Positions 1 through 8,141 of a DNA stretch of 64,000 nucleotides are shown here, piece after piece. Positions within the stretch are counted from its first letter, which is position 1; each line of letters starts with the position of its first letter. Position numbers and translations under genes: made by a program. The notes beneath the pieces are model-generated. The model saw only the letters and a program-made list of their open reading frames with translations, did not search any database and was not told where the DNA came from. This DNA comes from Ramlibacter sp. (GTDB lineage: Bacteria > Pseudomonadota > Gammaproteobacteria > Burkholderiales > Burkholderiaceae_C), in the NCBI GenBank assembly GCA_013815685.1, contig JACDFR010000012.1, positions 1-64,000 of the forward strand, written 5' to 3'.

Positions 1-232
1 TACCAGCGCCGCCCGCGCCACCGCCGGGCCGCGCCGCTGCGCCCGGTCGGCCGCCTTCGGCCACGGCGGGTTGCTCGGGATGCGTCAGCTCCCACGCCAG
101 CCAGCCGAGGCCTCCCATCACGAAGAGGGCGATCAGGGTGCCAATGAAGGCCGCGCGCCGGCTGATGCGCCGCTGCGCAGGTTCAGTTTCTTGATGAGGT
201 GCTCGTGGGTCTTGCGGCGGCTGCGGGTCCAT
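1..232 (-). CDS. RND efflux periplasmic adaptor (MdtA-like), N-terminal fragment
   Basis: The gene runs off the left edge, so only about 77 codons are visible. ATG at 232 is preceded by a GGAGA ribosome-binding site. The N-terminus is a charged, proline-rich cytoplasmic stretch (MDPQPPQDPRAP) followed by one hydrophobic anchor (FIGTLIALFVMGGLGWLAW, about residues 29-47) and then a Gly/Ala/Pro-rich periplasmic linker. This is the usual start of membrane-fusion proteins of MdtA/MuxA-type RND pumps in Burkholderiales, which bridge the inner-membrane pump and the outer-membrane channel. None of the lipoyl or barrel domains is in view, so the family call rests only on the N-terminus and could be wrong. 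Confidence 0.55.
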   Translation of the reverse strand, partial: MDPQPPQDPRAPHQETEPAQRRISRRAAFIGTLIALFVMGGLGWLAWELTHPEQPAVAEGGRPGAAARPGGGAGGAG

Positions 233-403
233 GGTTCTCCTTGTCGGGGCCGGCAGTCGCCTGGCCTTCAAGGTAGAGCGCCCGGTCCGTGGAGCTTGAT
301 CGTAATACCCCCGCTGAGCCAGCGGTTGTCCGCCGAGACTCGCTTGGGTAAAAATCCCGCAAAGAAAGACGCCGATCCGATGAGCTCATACGCAGCGCGC
401 AAG

Positions 404-886
404 CTATGCGTTGCCCGCCTCGATGCCCCACTTCGCCAGCGCCGCATCGTCGCCGGCGCGGGCATCGACCCAATGCGCACCCTGCGGCGTCTGTTCCTTC
501 TTCCAGAAGGGCGCCTGCGTCTTGAGGTAGTCCATCAGAAACTCGCAGGCCTTGAAGCTCTCCCCCCGGTGGGCCGACGTCACCGCCACCATCACGATCT
601 GGTCCATCGGCCGCAGCAGCCCGACGCGGTGGATCACACGGGCCGCATAAATGTCGAAGCGGCGCCGGGCATCGTCGATCATCGCCTCGATGGCCTTTTC
701 GGTCATGCCGGGGTAGTGCTCGAGTTCCATGCCGAGGACGGGGAGCCCGTTGTTGCCCTCGTGGCCGCCGCGCACGGTGCCCACGAAACTGCAGACCGCC
801 CCCACCCGCTGGTCCTGCCGGCGCAGCTCGGACAATTCGTCAGCCAAGTTGAAATCCTCGGCCTGGATGCGGACGCGCGCTGCCAT
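404..886 (-). CDS. moaE: Molybdopterin synthase catalytic subunit MoaE
   Basis: This 160-residue protein is the large subunit of molybdopterin synthase, which transfers sulfur from MoaD thiocarboxylate to cyclic pyranopterin monophosphate in cytoplasmic molybdenum cofactor synthesis. The MoaE hallmarks are present: VGAVCSFVGTVRG near residues 28-40, ELEHYPGM, HRVGLL, and AHRGESFKACEFLMDYLK leading to FWKKEQ (Lys122, Lys129, Lys130), the catalytic lysine region. Its ATG directly follows the TGA of moaD with no spacer, so the two subunits are probably translationally coupled. It is the last gene of the moeA-moaD-moaE stretch. Length and motifs are normal for the family. Confidence 0.96.
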   Translation of the reverse strand: MAARVRIQAEDFNLADELSELRRQDQRVGAVCSFVGTVRGGHEGNNGLPVLGMELEHYPGMTEKAIEAMIDDARRRFDIYAARVIHRVGLLRPMDQIVMVAVTSAHRGESFKACEFLMDYLKTQAPFWKKEQTPQGAHWVDARAGDDAALAKWGIEAGNA

Positions 887-1138
887 TCACCCTCCCGTCA
901 CGGGCGGAAAGAACGCCACTTCGCAACCCTCGCTCAGCGCCGCCGCCTCGTCGCTCATCACCTGGTTCAGCGCCATGCGCACCGCCTTGCCGCGCGCCAG
1001 GGCTTCGGCGTAGGCCCCGCCCCGGGCCAATAGCTCGTCGCGCAGCGTCCGCAGGTCGGCGGCCGTGGTTTCCACGGCCTCGCTGCCCTGCCCCAGGGTT
1101 TCGCGGATCGACGCGAAGTACTTCACGGTGAGCTTCAC
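887..1138 (-). CDS. moaD: Molybdopterin synthase sulfur carrier subunit MoaD
   Basis: This is an 83-residue ubiquitin-like protein that ends in the required Gly-Gly (FPPVTGG), which is adenylated and converted to a thiocarboxylate and then donates sulfur within MoaE. The N-terminus VKLTVKYFASIRE is typical of MoaD. I chose the GTG at 1138 because it overlaps the moeA stop codon by four bases (GTGA) and gives the canonical length. An open frame continues upstream only as a shadow of moeA. The gene sits between moeA and moaE and shares their strand, consistent with one cofactor operon. Confidence 0.93.
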   Translation of the reverse strand: MKLTVKYFASIRETLGQGSEAVETTAADLRTLRDELLARGGAYAEALARGKAVRMALNQVMSDEAAALSEGCEVAFFPPVTGG

Positions 1139-2364
1139 GACAGCAGTTCCGCCAGCGGCAGGAAAGACACGATGTTCCCGCTCGCGATGGTCTGGCCGGG
1201 CGGGTTGTCGACCAGACCGTCCGCCCACACCGCCGAAGTCAGTACGCCCGAGCTCTGGTTGGGAAACAGGTCGAGGCCGCCCCGTGCATTGCGGCGCACG
1301 CGCAGGAACTCGCGCCGCTTGTCGGCGCGCGGCCAGGTGAAATGAGCCGGCGCCGGCACGGCCGCCGGCGCAACCTGGCGGGCGCCTTGCAATTTCAACA
1401 GGAAGGGCCGCACCAGCAACAGGAAGGTGACGAAACTGGACACCGGGTTGCCGGGCAGGCCCATGAAATGCGCCGCGCCGACGCGGCCGTACGCGAATGG
1501 TTTTCCGGGCTTGATGGCGATCTGCCACAGGGACAGCGACCCCAGCGACTGCACGGCCGGCTTGAGATGGTCCTCTTCACCGACCGACACGCCGCCGCTG
1601 GTGAGGATCAAGTCGTGCGCCTCAGCCGCCCGGTCCAGCGCCTCCCGGGTCGCCTGCAGGCGGTCAGGGACGATGCCGTAGTCCGTCACCTCGCAACCCA
1701 GGCGCCTCAGGAGCGCGGCGAGAAAGAAGCGGTTGGAGTTGTAGATGACGCCGGGCTTCATCTGCGCGGGCGGCACCTCGCCGGGCATCACGAGTTCATC
1801 GCCGGTCGAAAACAGCGCGATCTTCGGCCTCCTCGCGACGGCCAGCCGGTCCATGCCGATGCTGGCCGCCAGCCCCAGCGCCGCCGGCGTCAGCCGCTCA
1901 CCCCGGGCCAGCACGACGGCGCCGCGCTGCGCATCCTCGCCGCTCCTTCTTATCCATTGGCCCGGCCGCGGCACGCCGAGGATGCGCACCGCGCCTTCGC
2001 CCGCGGGCTCGGTGTCTTCCTGCATCACGATCGCATCGGCGCCCTGCGGAACGGGTGCGCCGGTGAAAATGCGTGCCGCGCTGCCCGGAACCAGGGGTTG
2101 CGCGGCGGCGCCGGCGGGTATGCGCTGGCTGATCGGCATGACGACGCCCTCATCGGCGACCTCGCGGCTGCGCACGGCGTAGCCGTCCATGGCGCTGTTG
2201 TCCTCTGGAGGTACCTGCAGCTGCGACACCAGGTCCTGCGCCAGCAGCCGCCCGTCGGCCTCGAAGGTGGACAGTTCCTCCGTGCCCTGCAACGGCCGCG
2301 CATGGTCCAGCAACTCGGCCAGTGCTTCATCCAACGGGCGCAGCGCAGGACGGGGGAAGCTCAC
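1135..2364 (-). CDS. moeA: Molybdopterin molybdenumtransferase MoeA
   Basis: This protein inserts molybdate into adenylylated molybdopterin to give active cofactor. The sequence shows the MoeA signatures: EDNSAMDGYAV near residue 55, IFTGAPVPQGADAIVMQED, IALFSTGDEL, the MPT-binding TSGGVSVGEEDHLK and FMGLPGNPVSS. The C-terminal domain IV follows. I chose GTG at 2364 because it overlaps the mobB stop (GTGA) and gives 409 residues, the usual length. A longer reading from 2415 would lie inside mobB. It is co-oriented with mobB upstream and moaD/moaE downstream. Confidence 0.95.
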   Translation of the reverse strand: MSFPRPALRPLDEALAELLDHARPLQGTEELSTFEADGRLLAQDLVSQLQVPPEDNSAMDGYAVRSREVADEGVVMPISQRIPAGAAAQPLVPGSAARIFTGAPVPQGADAIVMQEDTEPAGEGAVRILGVPRPGQWIRRSGEDAQRGAVVLARGERLTPAALGLAASIGMDRLAVARRPKIALFSTGDELVMPGEVPPAQMKPGVIYNSNRFFLAALLRRLGCEVTDYGIVPDRLQATREALDRAAEAHDLILTSGGVSVGEEDHLKPAVQSLGSLSLWQIAIKPGKPFAYGRVGAAHFMGLPGNPVSSFVTFLLLVRPFLLKLQGARQVAPAAVPAPAHFTWPRADKRREFLRVRRNARGGLDLFPNQSSGVLTSAVWADGLVDNPPGQTIASGNIVSFLPLAELLS

Positions 2365-2894
2365 CAAAACATCTCCGGGCCGTAGTTGAACCGGTCCTGA
2401 TTGTCGATCAGCCACTGGGCAACGGCTTCGGCGTCGCCCAGATCCAGCACCGGCCGCAGGGTGGGCTCGGGCAGCTCGTCGGGGGAGTCGGTGGCAATGG
2501 CCACGGTGAAATCATCGTCCGGATAGAGTGCGGGCTTGCCCGACGCGGCGCGCCAGACTTCGACCTTCAGCAGGTCGCTATCCTTGAATCCTTCCACCAG
2601 GACCCAGTCGACACCGTCGTAGAGTTCGGCGATCAGATGATGCACCGTCAGCTGCGCGGGCCGCTCGAACTCGCGGATCAGCGCCAGGCGCCGGTCGGAA
2701 GCCACCACCACTTCGAAGGCGCCGGCCTCGCGGTGCCGCCAGGTGTCCTTGCCGGGATGATCGATATCGAATTTGTGGTGGGCATGCTTGGCGACGGAAA
2801 CACGAAGGCCCCGCAGCTTGAGAATGGGGATCAGCCGCTCGACCAGGGTGGTCTTGCCCGACCCCGAGAAACCGGCGAATGCAACGACTTTCAT
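2361..2894 (-). CDS. mobB: Molybdopterin-guanine dinucleotide biosynthesis protein MobB
   Basis: This 177-residue P-loop GTPase assists MobA in making the guanine dinucleotide form of molybdenum cofactor. The Walker A motif GFSGSGKTT is at residues 8-16. It is followed by the family motifs VAKHAHHKFDIDHPGKDTWRH and VLVEGFKDSDLLKVEVWR. The ATG at 2894 gives a canonical N-terminus (MKVVAFAGFSGSGK). It lies seven bases downstream of the thrC stop and overlaps moeA by four bases, so Mo-cofactor genes are joined to the threonine genes on one strand. Confidence 0.93.
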   Translation of the reverse strand: MKVVAFAGFSGSGKTTLVERLIPILKLRGLRVSVAKHAHHKFDIDHPGKDTWRHREAGAFEVVVASDRRLALIREFERPAQLTVHHLIAELYDGVDWVLVEGFKDSDLLKVEVWRAASGKPALYPDDDFTVAIATDSPDELPEPTLRPVLDLGDAEAVAQWLIDNQDRFNYGPEMFW

Positions 2895-2901
2895 CCCGGC
2901 C

Positions 2902-4395
2902 TCAGGCGCAACGGCCCGCGATGAAATCCTTGATCGCCTGCGCGTCGGCGGGCAACACCGTCACGCGCTTGGGCAGCTGCTCGATCCCCACGAAACGGGC
3001 CGGCCGTTCCGGCTCGTGCCCCAGCGCCTCGACGATGGTCTGGGCGAACTTGATCGGCAACGCCGTTTCCAGCACGATCATCGGCACGCCGGGCCGGCAA
3101 TGCCGGCGCGCGACCTTCAATCCGTCGGCGGTGTGGGTGTCGATCACCAGCTTGAAGCGTTCGTGCGTATCGCGAATCGTGCCAAGACGGTCGGCGTGGC
3201 TGCTCTTGCCGCTGGCGAAACCGTAGCGCTGCGCGGCCTGCTTGAACGCCGGATCGGCGCTCAGGTCGAACTGCCCCCCGCCCGCGATCTCCTGGCCGAA
3301 CAGCCGGCGCACCCTCGCGCCATCGCGCCCCAGCAGATCGAACACGAAACGCTCGAAGTTGCTGGCCTTGCTGATGTCCATCGAGGGGCTGGAGGTCTCA
3401 TGGGTGTCGGCGCTTGAGCGCACGCGATAGACGCCGGTGCGAAAGAACTCGTCGAGCACGTCGTTTTCGTTGGTCGCCAGCACCAGCCGATCGATGGGCA
3501 GGCCCATCATGCGCGCAACATGCCCGGCGCAGATGTTGCCGAAATTGCCCGAAGGCACCGTGAAACTCACTTTGGGGAGCGGCTCTTTCGCCGCCGGCCC
3601 GCCCCCAGGCGAAAGGGCCCCCTCGGGGGGCAGCGCAGCGGCCCCAGCCGCAAGCGTGGGGGCCATTGCGGCCTGGAAATAGCCCGCGAAGTAATACACC
3701 ACCTGGGCCACGAGCCGGGCCCAGTTGATCGAATTGACGGTGCCGATCTTGTACTTGCGCTTGAACTCGAGGTCGTTGGACACGGCCTTGACGATGTCCT
3801 GGCAATCGTCGAAAACGCCCTCGATCGCCAGGTTGTGGATGTTCGGGTCCTGCAGGCTGAACATCTGGGCCTGCTGGAAAGGGCTCATGCGGCCACGGGG
3901 CGACGTCATGAAGACCCGCACGCCTTTCTTGCCGCGCATCGCATATTCGGCCGCGCTGCCGGTGTCGCCGGAGGTAGCGCCCAGGATGTTCAGCTCCTCG
4001 CGGCGGCGGGCCAGTTCGTACTCGAACAGGTTGCCCAGCAGCTGCATGGCCATGTCCTTGAAGGCCAGCGTGGGACCATTGGACAGGGCTTCGAGGTACA
4101 GGCCGTCCTCGAGTTTCCTGAGCGGCACGATGGCCTGCGAGCCGAACACTTCTTCGGTATAGGTCTTGCGGCAGATCGCCCTCAGGTCCTCGGCCGGGAT
4201 GTCGTCGATGTAGAGGGACAGGATTTCGAAGGCCAGGTCGGCGTACGGCAAGCCGCGCCATTTCGCCAGCGTACCCGCATCGACCTGCGGATAGCGCTCG
4301 GGCAAATACAGGCCCCCGTCCGGCGCCAGGCCCTCCAGCAGGATTTCACAGAAGTGCTTGCGGTCGGCATGGCCGCGGGTGGACACATACAACAT
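2902..4395 (-). CDS. thrC: Threonine synthase with a repeat-derived internal insertion
   Basis: This PLP enzyme converts O-phosphohomoserine to threonine. The PLP-binding lysine is Lys113 in the motif GPTLAFKDMAMQ, and GATSGDTGSAAEYA, VPSGNFGN and SSPSMDISKASNFER are all present. ATG at 4395 is used; a second ATG sits directly upstream at 4398. Neither has a strong ribosome-binding site. About residues 240-265 form an Ala/Pro/Gly-rich insert (GAAALPPEGALSPGGG) between FAGYFQA and KVSFTVPSGNFGN. In remembered homologues these two stretches are joined by only a few residues. The DNA of the insert is a palindromic repeat that also occurs just upstream of the gene. The frame stays open, so the enzyme is presumably active. 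Confidence 0.93.
   Translation of the reverse strand: MLYVSTRGHADRKHFCEILLEGLAPDGGLYLPERYPQVDAGTLAKWRGLPYADLAFEILSLYIDDIPAEDLRAICRKTYTEEVFGSQAIVPLRKLEDGLYLEALSNGPTLAFKDMAMQLLGNLFEYELARRREELNILGATSGDTGSAAEYAMRGKKGVRVFMTSPRGRMSPFQQAQMFSLQDPNIHNLAIEGVFDDCQDIVKAVSNDLEFKRKYKIGTVNSINWARLVAQVVYYFAGYFQAAMAPTLAAGAAALPPEGALSPGGGPAAKEPLPKVSFTVPSGNFGNICAGHVARMMGLPIDRLVLATNENDVLDEFFRTGVYRVRSSADTHETSSPSMDISKASNFERFVFDLLGRDGARVRRLFGQEIAGGGQFDLSADPAFKQAAQRYGFASGKSSHADRLGTIRDTHERFKLVIDTHTADGLKVARRHCRPGVPMIVLETALPIKFAQTIVEALGHEPERPARFVGIEQLPKRVTVLPADAQAIKDFIAGRCA
3617..3663. repeat. Comamonadaceae-type palindromic repeat, copy inside thrC
   Basis: The element begins with GCCCCCTCGGGGGGCAG and ends with CGTGGGGGC. 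The same two blocks in the same order occur at 4430-4468. The outer arms (GCCCCC and GGGGGC) are complementary, so it can fold into a hairpin. It lies in frame within thrC and adds a low-complexity Ala/Pro/Gly segment. The central part differs in sequence and length from the other copy. Confidence 0.7.
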
Positions 4396-4429
4396 CATCG
4401 ACCGCCCGGCCGCCCGAAGGTCAATGAGC

Positions 4430-4468
4430 GCCCCCTCGGGGGGCAGAGAACGAAGTGAACGTGGGGGC
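4430..4468. repeat. Comamonadaceae-type palindromic repeat, intergenic copy between hom and thrC
   Basis: This is the second copy of the element, with identical 5' (GCCCCCTCGGGGGGCAG) and 3' (CGTGGGGGC) blocks flanking a shorter, purine-rich centre. It occupies most of the 83-base gap between the hom stop and the thrC start. It could form a hairpin in the hom-thrC message, but no T-tract follows, so a terminator role is not supported. Confidence 0.7.
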
Positions 4469-4478
4469 TCAACATGAT

Positions 4479-5789
4479 TCAGGCCAGCTCTTCCTTGCGA
4501 ATGCGGGTGATGGGCGCCAGCACGGTGGGCAGGCCCTGCATCTGCGCGATCACGTCGTTCATCGTGCCTTCGCGCACGCTGTGGGTGAGGATGATCAGGT
4601 CGGTCTGCTTCTCGCCTTCGCCCGCTTCGCGTTGCAGCATCGCGTCGATGCTGATGCCCGCCGCGGCGAGCTGGCCGGTCACCTTGGCCAGCACGCCGGC
4701 CTGATCGGCGACGCGCAGCCGCAGGTAATAGCTGGTGACGACATCGCTCATCGGCAGCACCGGCGCGTCGCTCATCGAATCGGGCTGGAAGGCCAGGTGC
4801 GGCACCCGGTGCGCGGCGTCGGCGGTGTGCAGCCGCGTGATGTCGACCAGGTCGGCGATCACGGCACTGGCGGTTGGCTCGCTGCCCGCGCCCTTGCCGT
4901 AGTAGAGGGTGGTGCCCACCGCATCGCCCTGGACCATGACGGCGTTCATGGCGCCTTCGACGTTGGCGATGAGTCGTTTGGCGGGAACCAGCGACGGGTG
5001 CACCCGCAGCTCGATGCCCGCCGGCGTGCGCTTGGTGATGCCCAGCAGCTTGATGCGATAGCCCAGCTGCTCGGCGTAGCGGATGTCCTGCGCGCCGAGC
5101 TTGGTGATGCCCTCGACATAGGCCTTCCCGAACTGCACCGGGATGCCGAAGGCGATCGCCGACATGATCGTCGCCTTGTGCGCCGCGTCCACCCCTTCGA
5201 TGTCGAACGTGGGATCGGTCTCGGCATAGCCCAGCCGCTGCGCCTCTTTCAGGGCGACTTCGAAATCGAGCCCCTTGTCGCGCATCTCGGAGAGGATGAA
5301 ATTGGTGGTGCCGTTGATGATGCCGGCGATCCATTCGATGCTGTTCGCGGTCAGGCCCTCGCGCAAGGCCTTGATGATGGGAATGCCCCCGGCCACCGCG
5401 GCCTCGAAAGCCACCATCACGCCCCGGCGGTGGGCCGCGGCGAAAATTTCCGTCCCGTGCACTGCCACCAGCGCCTTGTTGGCCGTCACGACGTGCTTGC
5501 CCGCGTCGATGGCCTCCATGACCAGTGCCTTGGCGACGCCGCAGCCGCCGATCAGCTCGATGACGATGTCGATCTCGGGATTGGCGATGACCGCGCGCGC
5601 ATCGCTCACGACCTTGGCCGTGTCGCCCACGGCGGCCCGTGCCCGCGCCGCGTCCAGGTCGGCCACCATGGTGATCTCGATGCCCCGGCCGGCACGCCGC
5701 TTGATCTCTTCCTGGTTGCGCTTGAGGACGTTGAAGACGCCGCTGCCGACTGTGCCGATGCCCAGCAGGCCTACTTGGATGGCTTTCAT
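4479..5789 (-). CDS. hom: Homoserine dehydrogenase
   Basis: This 436-residue enzyme reduces aspartate semialdehyde to homoserine, the branch point to threonine and methionine. The NAD(P)-binding loop GIGTVGSG is at residues 10-17. The catalytic domain includes ANKALVAVHG, FEAAVAGGIPIIK and IINGTTNFILSEM. A C-terminal ACT domain (YYLRLRVADQAGVLAKVTGQ onward) is the expected site of threonine feedback. The ATG at 5789 overlaps the stop of the upstream transaminase (ATGA). The gene is followed by thrC, giving the common betaproteobacterial alaA-hom-thrC order. Confidence 0.96.
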   Translation of the reverse strand: MKAIQVGLLGIGTVGSGVFNVLKRNQEEIKRRAGRGIEITMVADLDAARARAAVGDTAKVVSDARAVIANPEIDIVIELIGGCGVAKALVMEAIDAGKHVVTANKALVAVHGTEIFAAAHRRGVMVAFEAAVAGGIPIIKALREGLTANSIEWIAGIINGTTNFILSEMRDKGLDFEVALKEAQRLGYAETDPTFDIEGVDAAHKATIMSAIAFGIPVQFGKAYVEGITKLGAQDIRYAEQLGYRIKLLGITKRTPAGIELRVHPSLVPAKRLIANVEGAMNAVMVQGDAVGTTLYYGKGAGSEPTASAVIADLVDITRLHTADAAHRVPHLAFQPDSMSDAPVLPMSDVVTSYYLRLRVADQAGVLAKVTGQLAAAGISIDAMLQREAGEGEKQTDLIILTHSVREGTMNDVIAQMQGLPTVLAPITRIRKEELA

Positions 5790-7012
5790 GACGAGTGGCG
5801 TTTCCTGTAATTCCCGAGAAACTTCGCGATGCGGTTAACCGCTTCACGCAGGTCTTCCTCGTGCGGAAGAAAAACGATGCGGAAGTGATCCGGCGTGGCC
5901 CAGTTGAAGCCGGTGCCCTGCACCAGCATGACCCGGGTTTCCCTGAGAAGTTCGAGGAAGAACTGGCGGTCGTCCTGGATGGGGTACATCTTGGGATCGA
6001 GCCGGGGAAACATGTAGAGCGCGGCGCCGGGCTTGACGCAGCTGACGCCCGGAATGGCGGTGATCAATTCGTAGGCGAGGTCGCGCTGGCGGCGAAGGCG
6101 CCCGCCCTCGCCCACCAGGTCCTTGATGCTCTGGTAGCCGCCCAGCGCCGTCTGGATGGCCCACTGGCCGGGAACGTTGGCGCACAGCTTCATGTTCGAC
6201 AGCATGTTCAGGCCTTCGATGTAATCGCCCGCCGCGTTCTTGTCGCCCGACACGATGAGCCAGCCCGCCCGGTAGCCGCAGGAGCGGTAGCTCTTGGACA
6301 GCGAATTAAAGGTCAGCGTCAGCACGTCGGACGACAGGCTCGCCAGCGCCGTGTGGCGGGCGCCGTCGTAGATGACCTTGTCATACACCTCGTCGGCCAG
6401 GATCACCAGTCCATGCTGGCGCGCGAGCTCGACGATCTGCTCGAGCAGCTCATCCGAATAGATGACGCCCGTGGGATTGTTGGGATTGATGACGACGATG
6501 CCCTTGGTCCGCGGCGTGATCTTGGCGCGGATATCGTCCAGCATCGGCATCCACCCGTTCGCTTCGTCGCACAGGTAATGCACGGGCGTTCCGCCCGACA
6601 AGCTTGTCACGGCGGTCCACAGCGGGTAGTCGGGCGCGGGCAGCAGCAGCTCGTCGCCGTCATCCAGCAGCGCATTGGTGGCCATGGCGATGAGTTCGCT
6701 GGCGCCATTGCCGAGGTAGATGTCCTCCAGCGTGACCCCCTTGATGCCTTGCTTCTGGGTTTCGTGCATCACCGCCTTGCGCGCCGCGAAGATGCCCTTG
6801 CTGTCGGAATAACCCGCCGAGGTCGGCAGGTTCCGGATCATGTCCTGCTGGATCTCCTCGGGCGCGTCGAAGCCGAACACCGCCAGGTTGCCCAGGTTGA
6901 GCTTGATGATCTTCTGCCCCTCTTCCTCCATCTGCTTGGCCGCTTCCATGATGGGGCCGCGGATGTCGTAGAGGACGTTGGCGAGCTTGGCTGACTTCTG
7001 GACGGTTTTCAA
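5786..7012 (-). CDS. alaA: Alanine/valine-type pyridoxal phosphate transaminase (AlaA-like)
   Basis: This fold-type I aminotransferase of 408 residues closely resembles Escherichia coli AlaA, which makes alanine from pyruvate and glutamate. Matching stretches include YDIRGPI, LNLGNLAVFGFDAPEEI, VINPNNPTGVIYS, the cofactor lysine in NSLSKSYR (about residue 240) and LVQGTGFNWATPDHFRIV. I chose the TTG at 7012 because a CCGGAGGGG ribosome-binding site sits just upstream and it gives the expected N-terminus (xKTVQKSAKLANVLYDIRGP). Upstream in-frame codons to 7111 look non-coding. It forms one unit with hom, overlapping by four bases, and is divergent from the Mth938-like gene. Confidence 0.88.
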   Translation of the reverse strand: MKTVQKSAKLANVLYDIRGPIMEAAKQMEEEGQKIIKLNLGNLAVFGFDAPEEIQQDMIRNLPTSAGYSDSKGIFAARKAVMHETQKQGIKGVTLEDIYLGNGASELIAMATNALLDDGDELLLPAPDYPLWTAVTSLSGGTPVHYLCDEANGWMPMLDDIRAKITPRTKGIVVINPNNPTGVIYSDELLEQIVELARQHGLVILADEVYDKVIYDGARHTALASLSSDVLTLTFNSLSKSYRSCGYRAGWLIVSGDKNAAGDYIEGLNMLSNMKLCANVPGQWAIQTALGGYQSIKDLVGEGGRLRRQRDLAYELITAIPGVSCVKPGAALYMFPRLDPKMYPIQDDRQFFLELLRETRVMLVQGTGFNWATPDHFRIVFLPHEEDLREAVNRIAKFLGNYRKRHSS

Positions 7013-7045
7013 GGAGCCCCTCCGGAGCGTTTCAACGGGTGAAAA

Positions 7046-7051
7046 TATAAT
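7046..7051 (+). promoter_or_regulatory. Possible -10 element for the Mth938-like gene
   Basis: A perfect TATAAT lies in the 101-base divergent gap, 62 bases before the plus-strand start at 7114. No good -35 hexamer is found at the right distance. The A/T-rich stretch could also serve the minus-strand alaA-hom-thrC unit, so the assignment is weak. Confidence 0.3.
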
Positions 7052-7113
7052 TTGACCATAGTTCCGCTTATTCCTGCGGCAGCGCAACAATAACGACCGA
7101 GGCACCCGCACCC

Positions 7114-7491
7114 ATGAAGCTGCAACCCGACAGATTCGATGTTCAATCCATCAGCGGCTACGGGCCCGGGTGGGTGGGCGTCGACGGCGAGAAGATCACC
7201 TCCAGCGTGATCCTGAGTTCCAAGGGCGAGCGCATCCCGTGGCAAGCTCAGCGGTTCGAAGACCTGGGCGCCGGGCATTTCGCGCAGCTGGCCCAGGTAG
7301 AGGCCGAGGTGGTCATCTTCGGCAGCGGTTCGCGCATCCGCTTTCCCCACGCCGCATGGCTCAGGCCGCTGGTGGACAGGCGCATCGGCATCGAGACGAT
7401 GGACACGGCGGCCGCCTGCCGGACATACAACATCCTGGCCCAGGAGGGGCGCAGCGTGGCGGTAGCCCTGCTGCTGGAGCAACCGGCCTGA
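7114..7491 (+). CDS. Mth938-like domain protein (DUF498)
   Basis: This is a 125-residue cytoplasmic protein with no signal peptide or membrane segment. The pattern ISGYGPGWVGVDGEKITSSVIL, then VVIFGSGSRIRFP and a terminal GIETMDTAAACRTYNILAQEGR, fits the Mth938/NDUFAF3-like fold. Bacterial members are small, widespread and have no firmly known reaction; a eukaryotic relative helps assemble respiratory complex I. Here it stands alone between the alaA operon and bcp, so context adds little. Confidence 0.8.
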   Translation: MKLQPDRFDVQSISGYGPGWVGVDGEKITSSVILSSKGERIPWQAQRFEDLGAGHFAQLAQVEAEVVIFGSGSRIRFPHAAWLRPLVDRRIGIETMDTAAACRTYNILAQEGRSVAVALLLEQPA

Positions 7492-7600
7492 CCGAAGGCC
7501 TGAAATGCGCGATTCAGGTTAAAATCACAGGTTGCAACGGGATCACCCACCATCCCCAGAAGTAGCAACGAGCAATCCTGTCACTAGAGAAACAATTCCC

Positions 7601-8077
7601 ATGGCGATCGTTGTCAACAAACCCATCCCTGAATTTGAAGCAAACGCCACGGGCGGCATCAAAGTCACCAATACCTCGCACAACGGCCATGTGCTGGTGC
7701 TGTACTTCTACCCGAAGGACAACACGCCTGGTTGCACCACCGAGGCCATGCAGTTCCGCGACAAGTACAAGGACTTCGTGAAGGCCGGCGCCAACGTCTT
7801 CGGCGTTTCGCGCGACAACATGAAGTCGCACGACGATTTCAAGGCGAAGCTGGAACTACCGTTCGAGCTCATCGCCGACACCGAAGAGAAGATGTGCCAC
7901 ATGTTCGGCGTGGTCAAGAACAAGATCATGTATGGCAAGAAGGTCAAGGGCATCGAGCGCAGCACCTTTCTCATCGGCGCGGACGGCGTGCTCAAGCAGG
8001 AATGGCGCGGCCTGAAAGTGCCGGGCCACGTCGATGAGGTGCTCAAAGCGGTCAAGCTGCTCAAGAAAGCCGCCTGA
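7601..8077 (+). CDS. bcp: Thioredoxin-dependent peroxiredoxin, Bcp/PrxQ type
   Basis: This 158-residue peroxiredoxin reduces hydrogen peroxide and organic peroxides with thioredoxin-type donors. The peroxidatic cysteine is Cys45 in YPKDNTPGCTTEAMQF. The residue five positions later is methionine, so the resolving cysteine found there in E. coli Bcp is absent; Cys in KMCHMFG may substitute or it may act as a 1-Cys enzyme. I chose the ATG at 7601 because it gives the usual N-terminus (MAIVVNKPIPEF); an upstream frame to 7532 is non-coding in character. Confidence 0.92.
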   Translation: MAIVVNKPIPEFEANATGGIKVTNTSHNGHVLVLYFYPKDNTPGCTTEAMQFRDKYKDFVKAGANVFGVSRDNMKSHDDFKAKLELPFELIADTEEKMCHMFGVVKNKIMYGKKVKGIERSTFLIGADGVLKQEWRGLKVPGHVDEVLKAVKLLKKAA

Positions 8078-8107
8078 CGTTTTGTAGCAACATGCGGCGC
8101 CGTGCCG

Positions 8108-8135
8108 TTGTGGCACCACCGGAGTTGGGCATAAT
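8108..8135 (+). promoter_or_regulatory. Candidate sigma-70 promoter for a short transcript between bcp and phoH
   Basis: TTGTGG (8108-8113) and CATAAT (8130-8135) are separated by 16 bases. Transcription would start near 8142 and meet an intrinsic terminator at 8187-8216. The -35 also lies in a small GTGCC/GGCAC hairpin, so this is suggestive only. Confidence 0.4.
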
Positions 8136-8141
8136 GAATTC

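Noticed and set aside
4396..5847. An apparent 981-residue fusion of a hom-region frame with threonine synthase.
   Set aside because: The upstream part is an out-of-frame Arg/Gly-rich reading of hom. Real threonine synthase begins at 4395.
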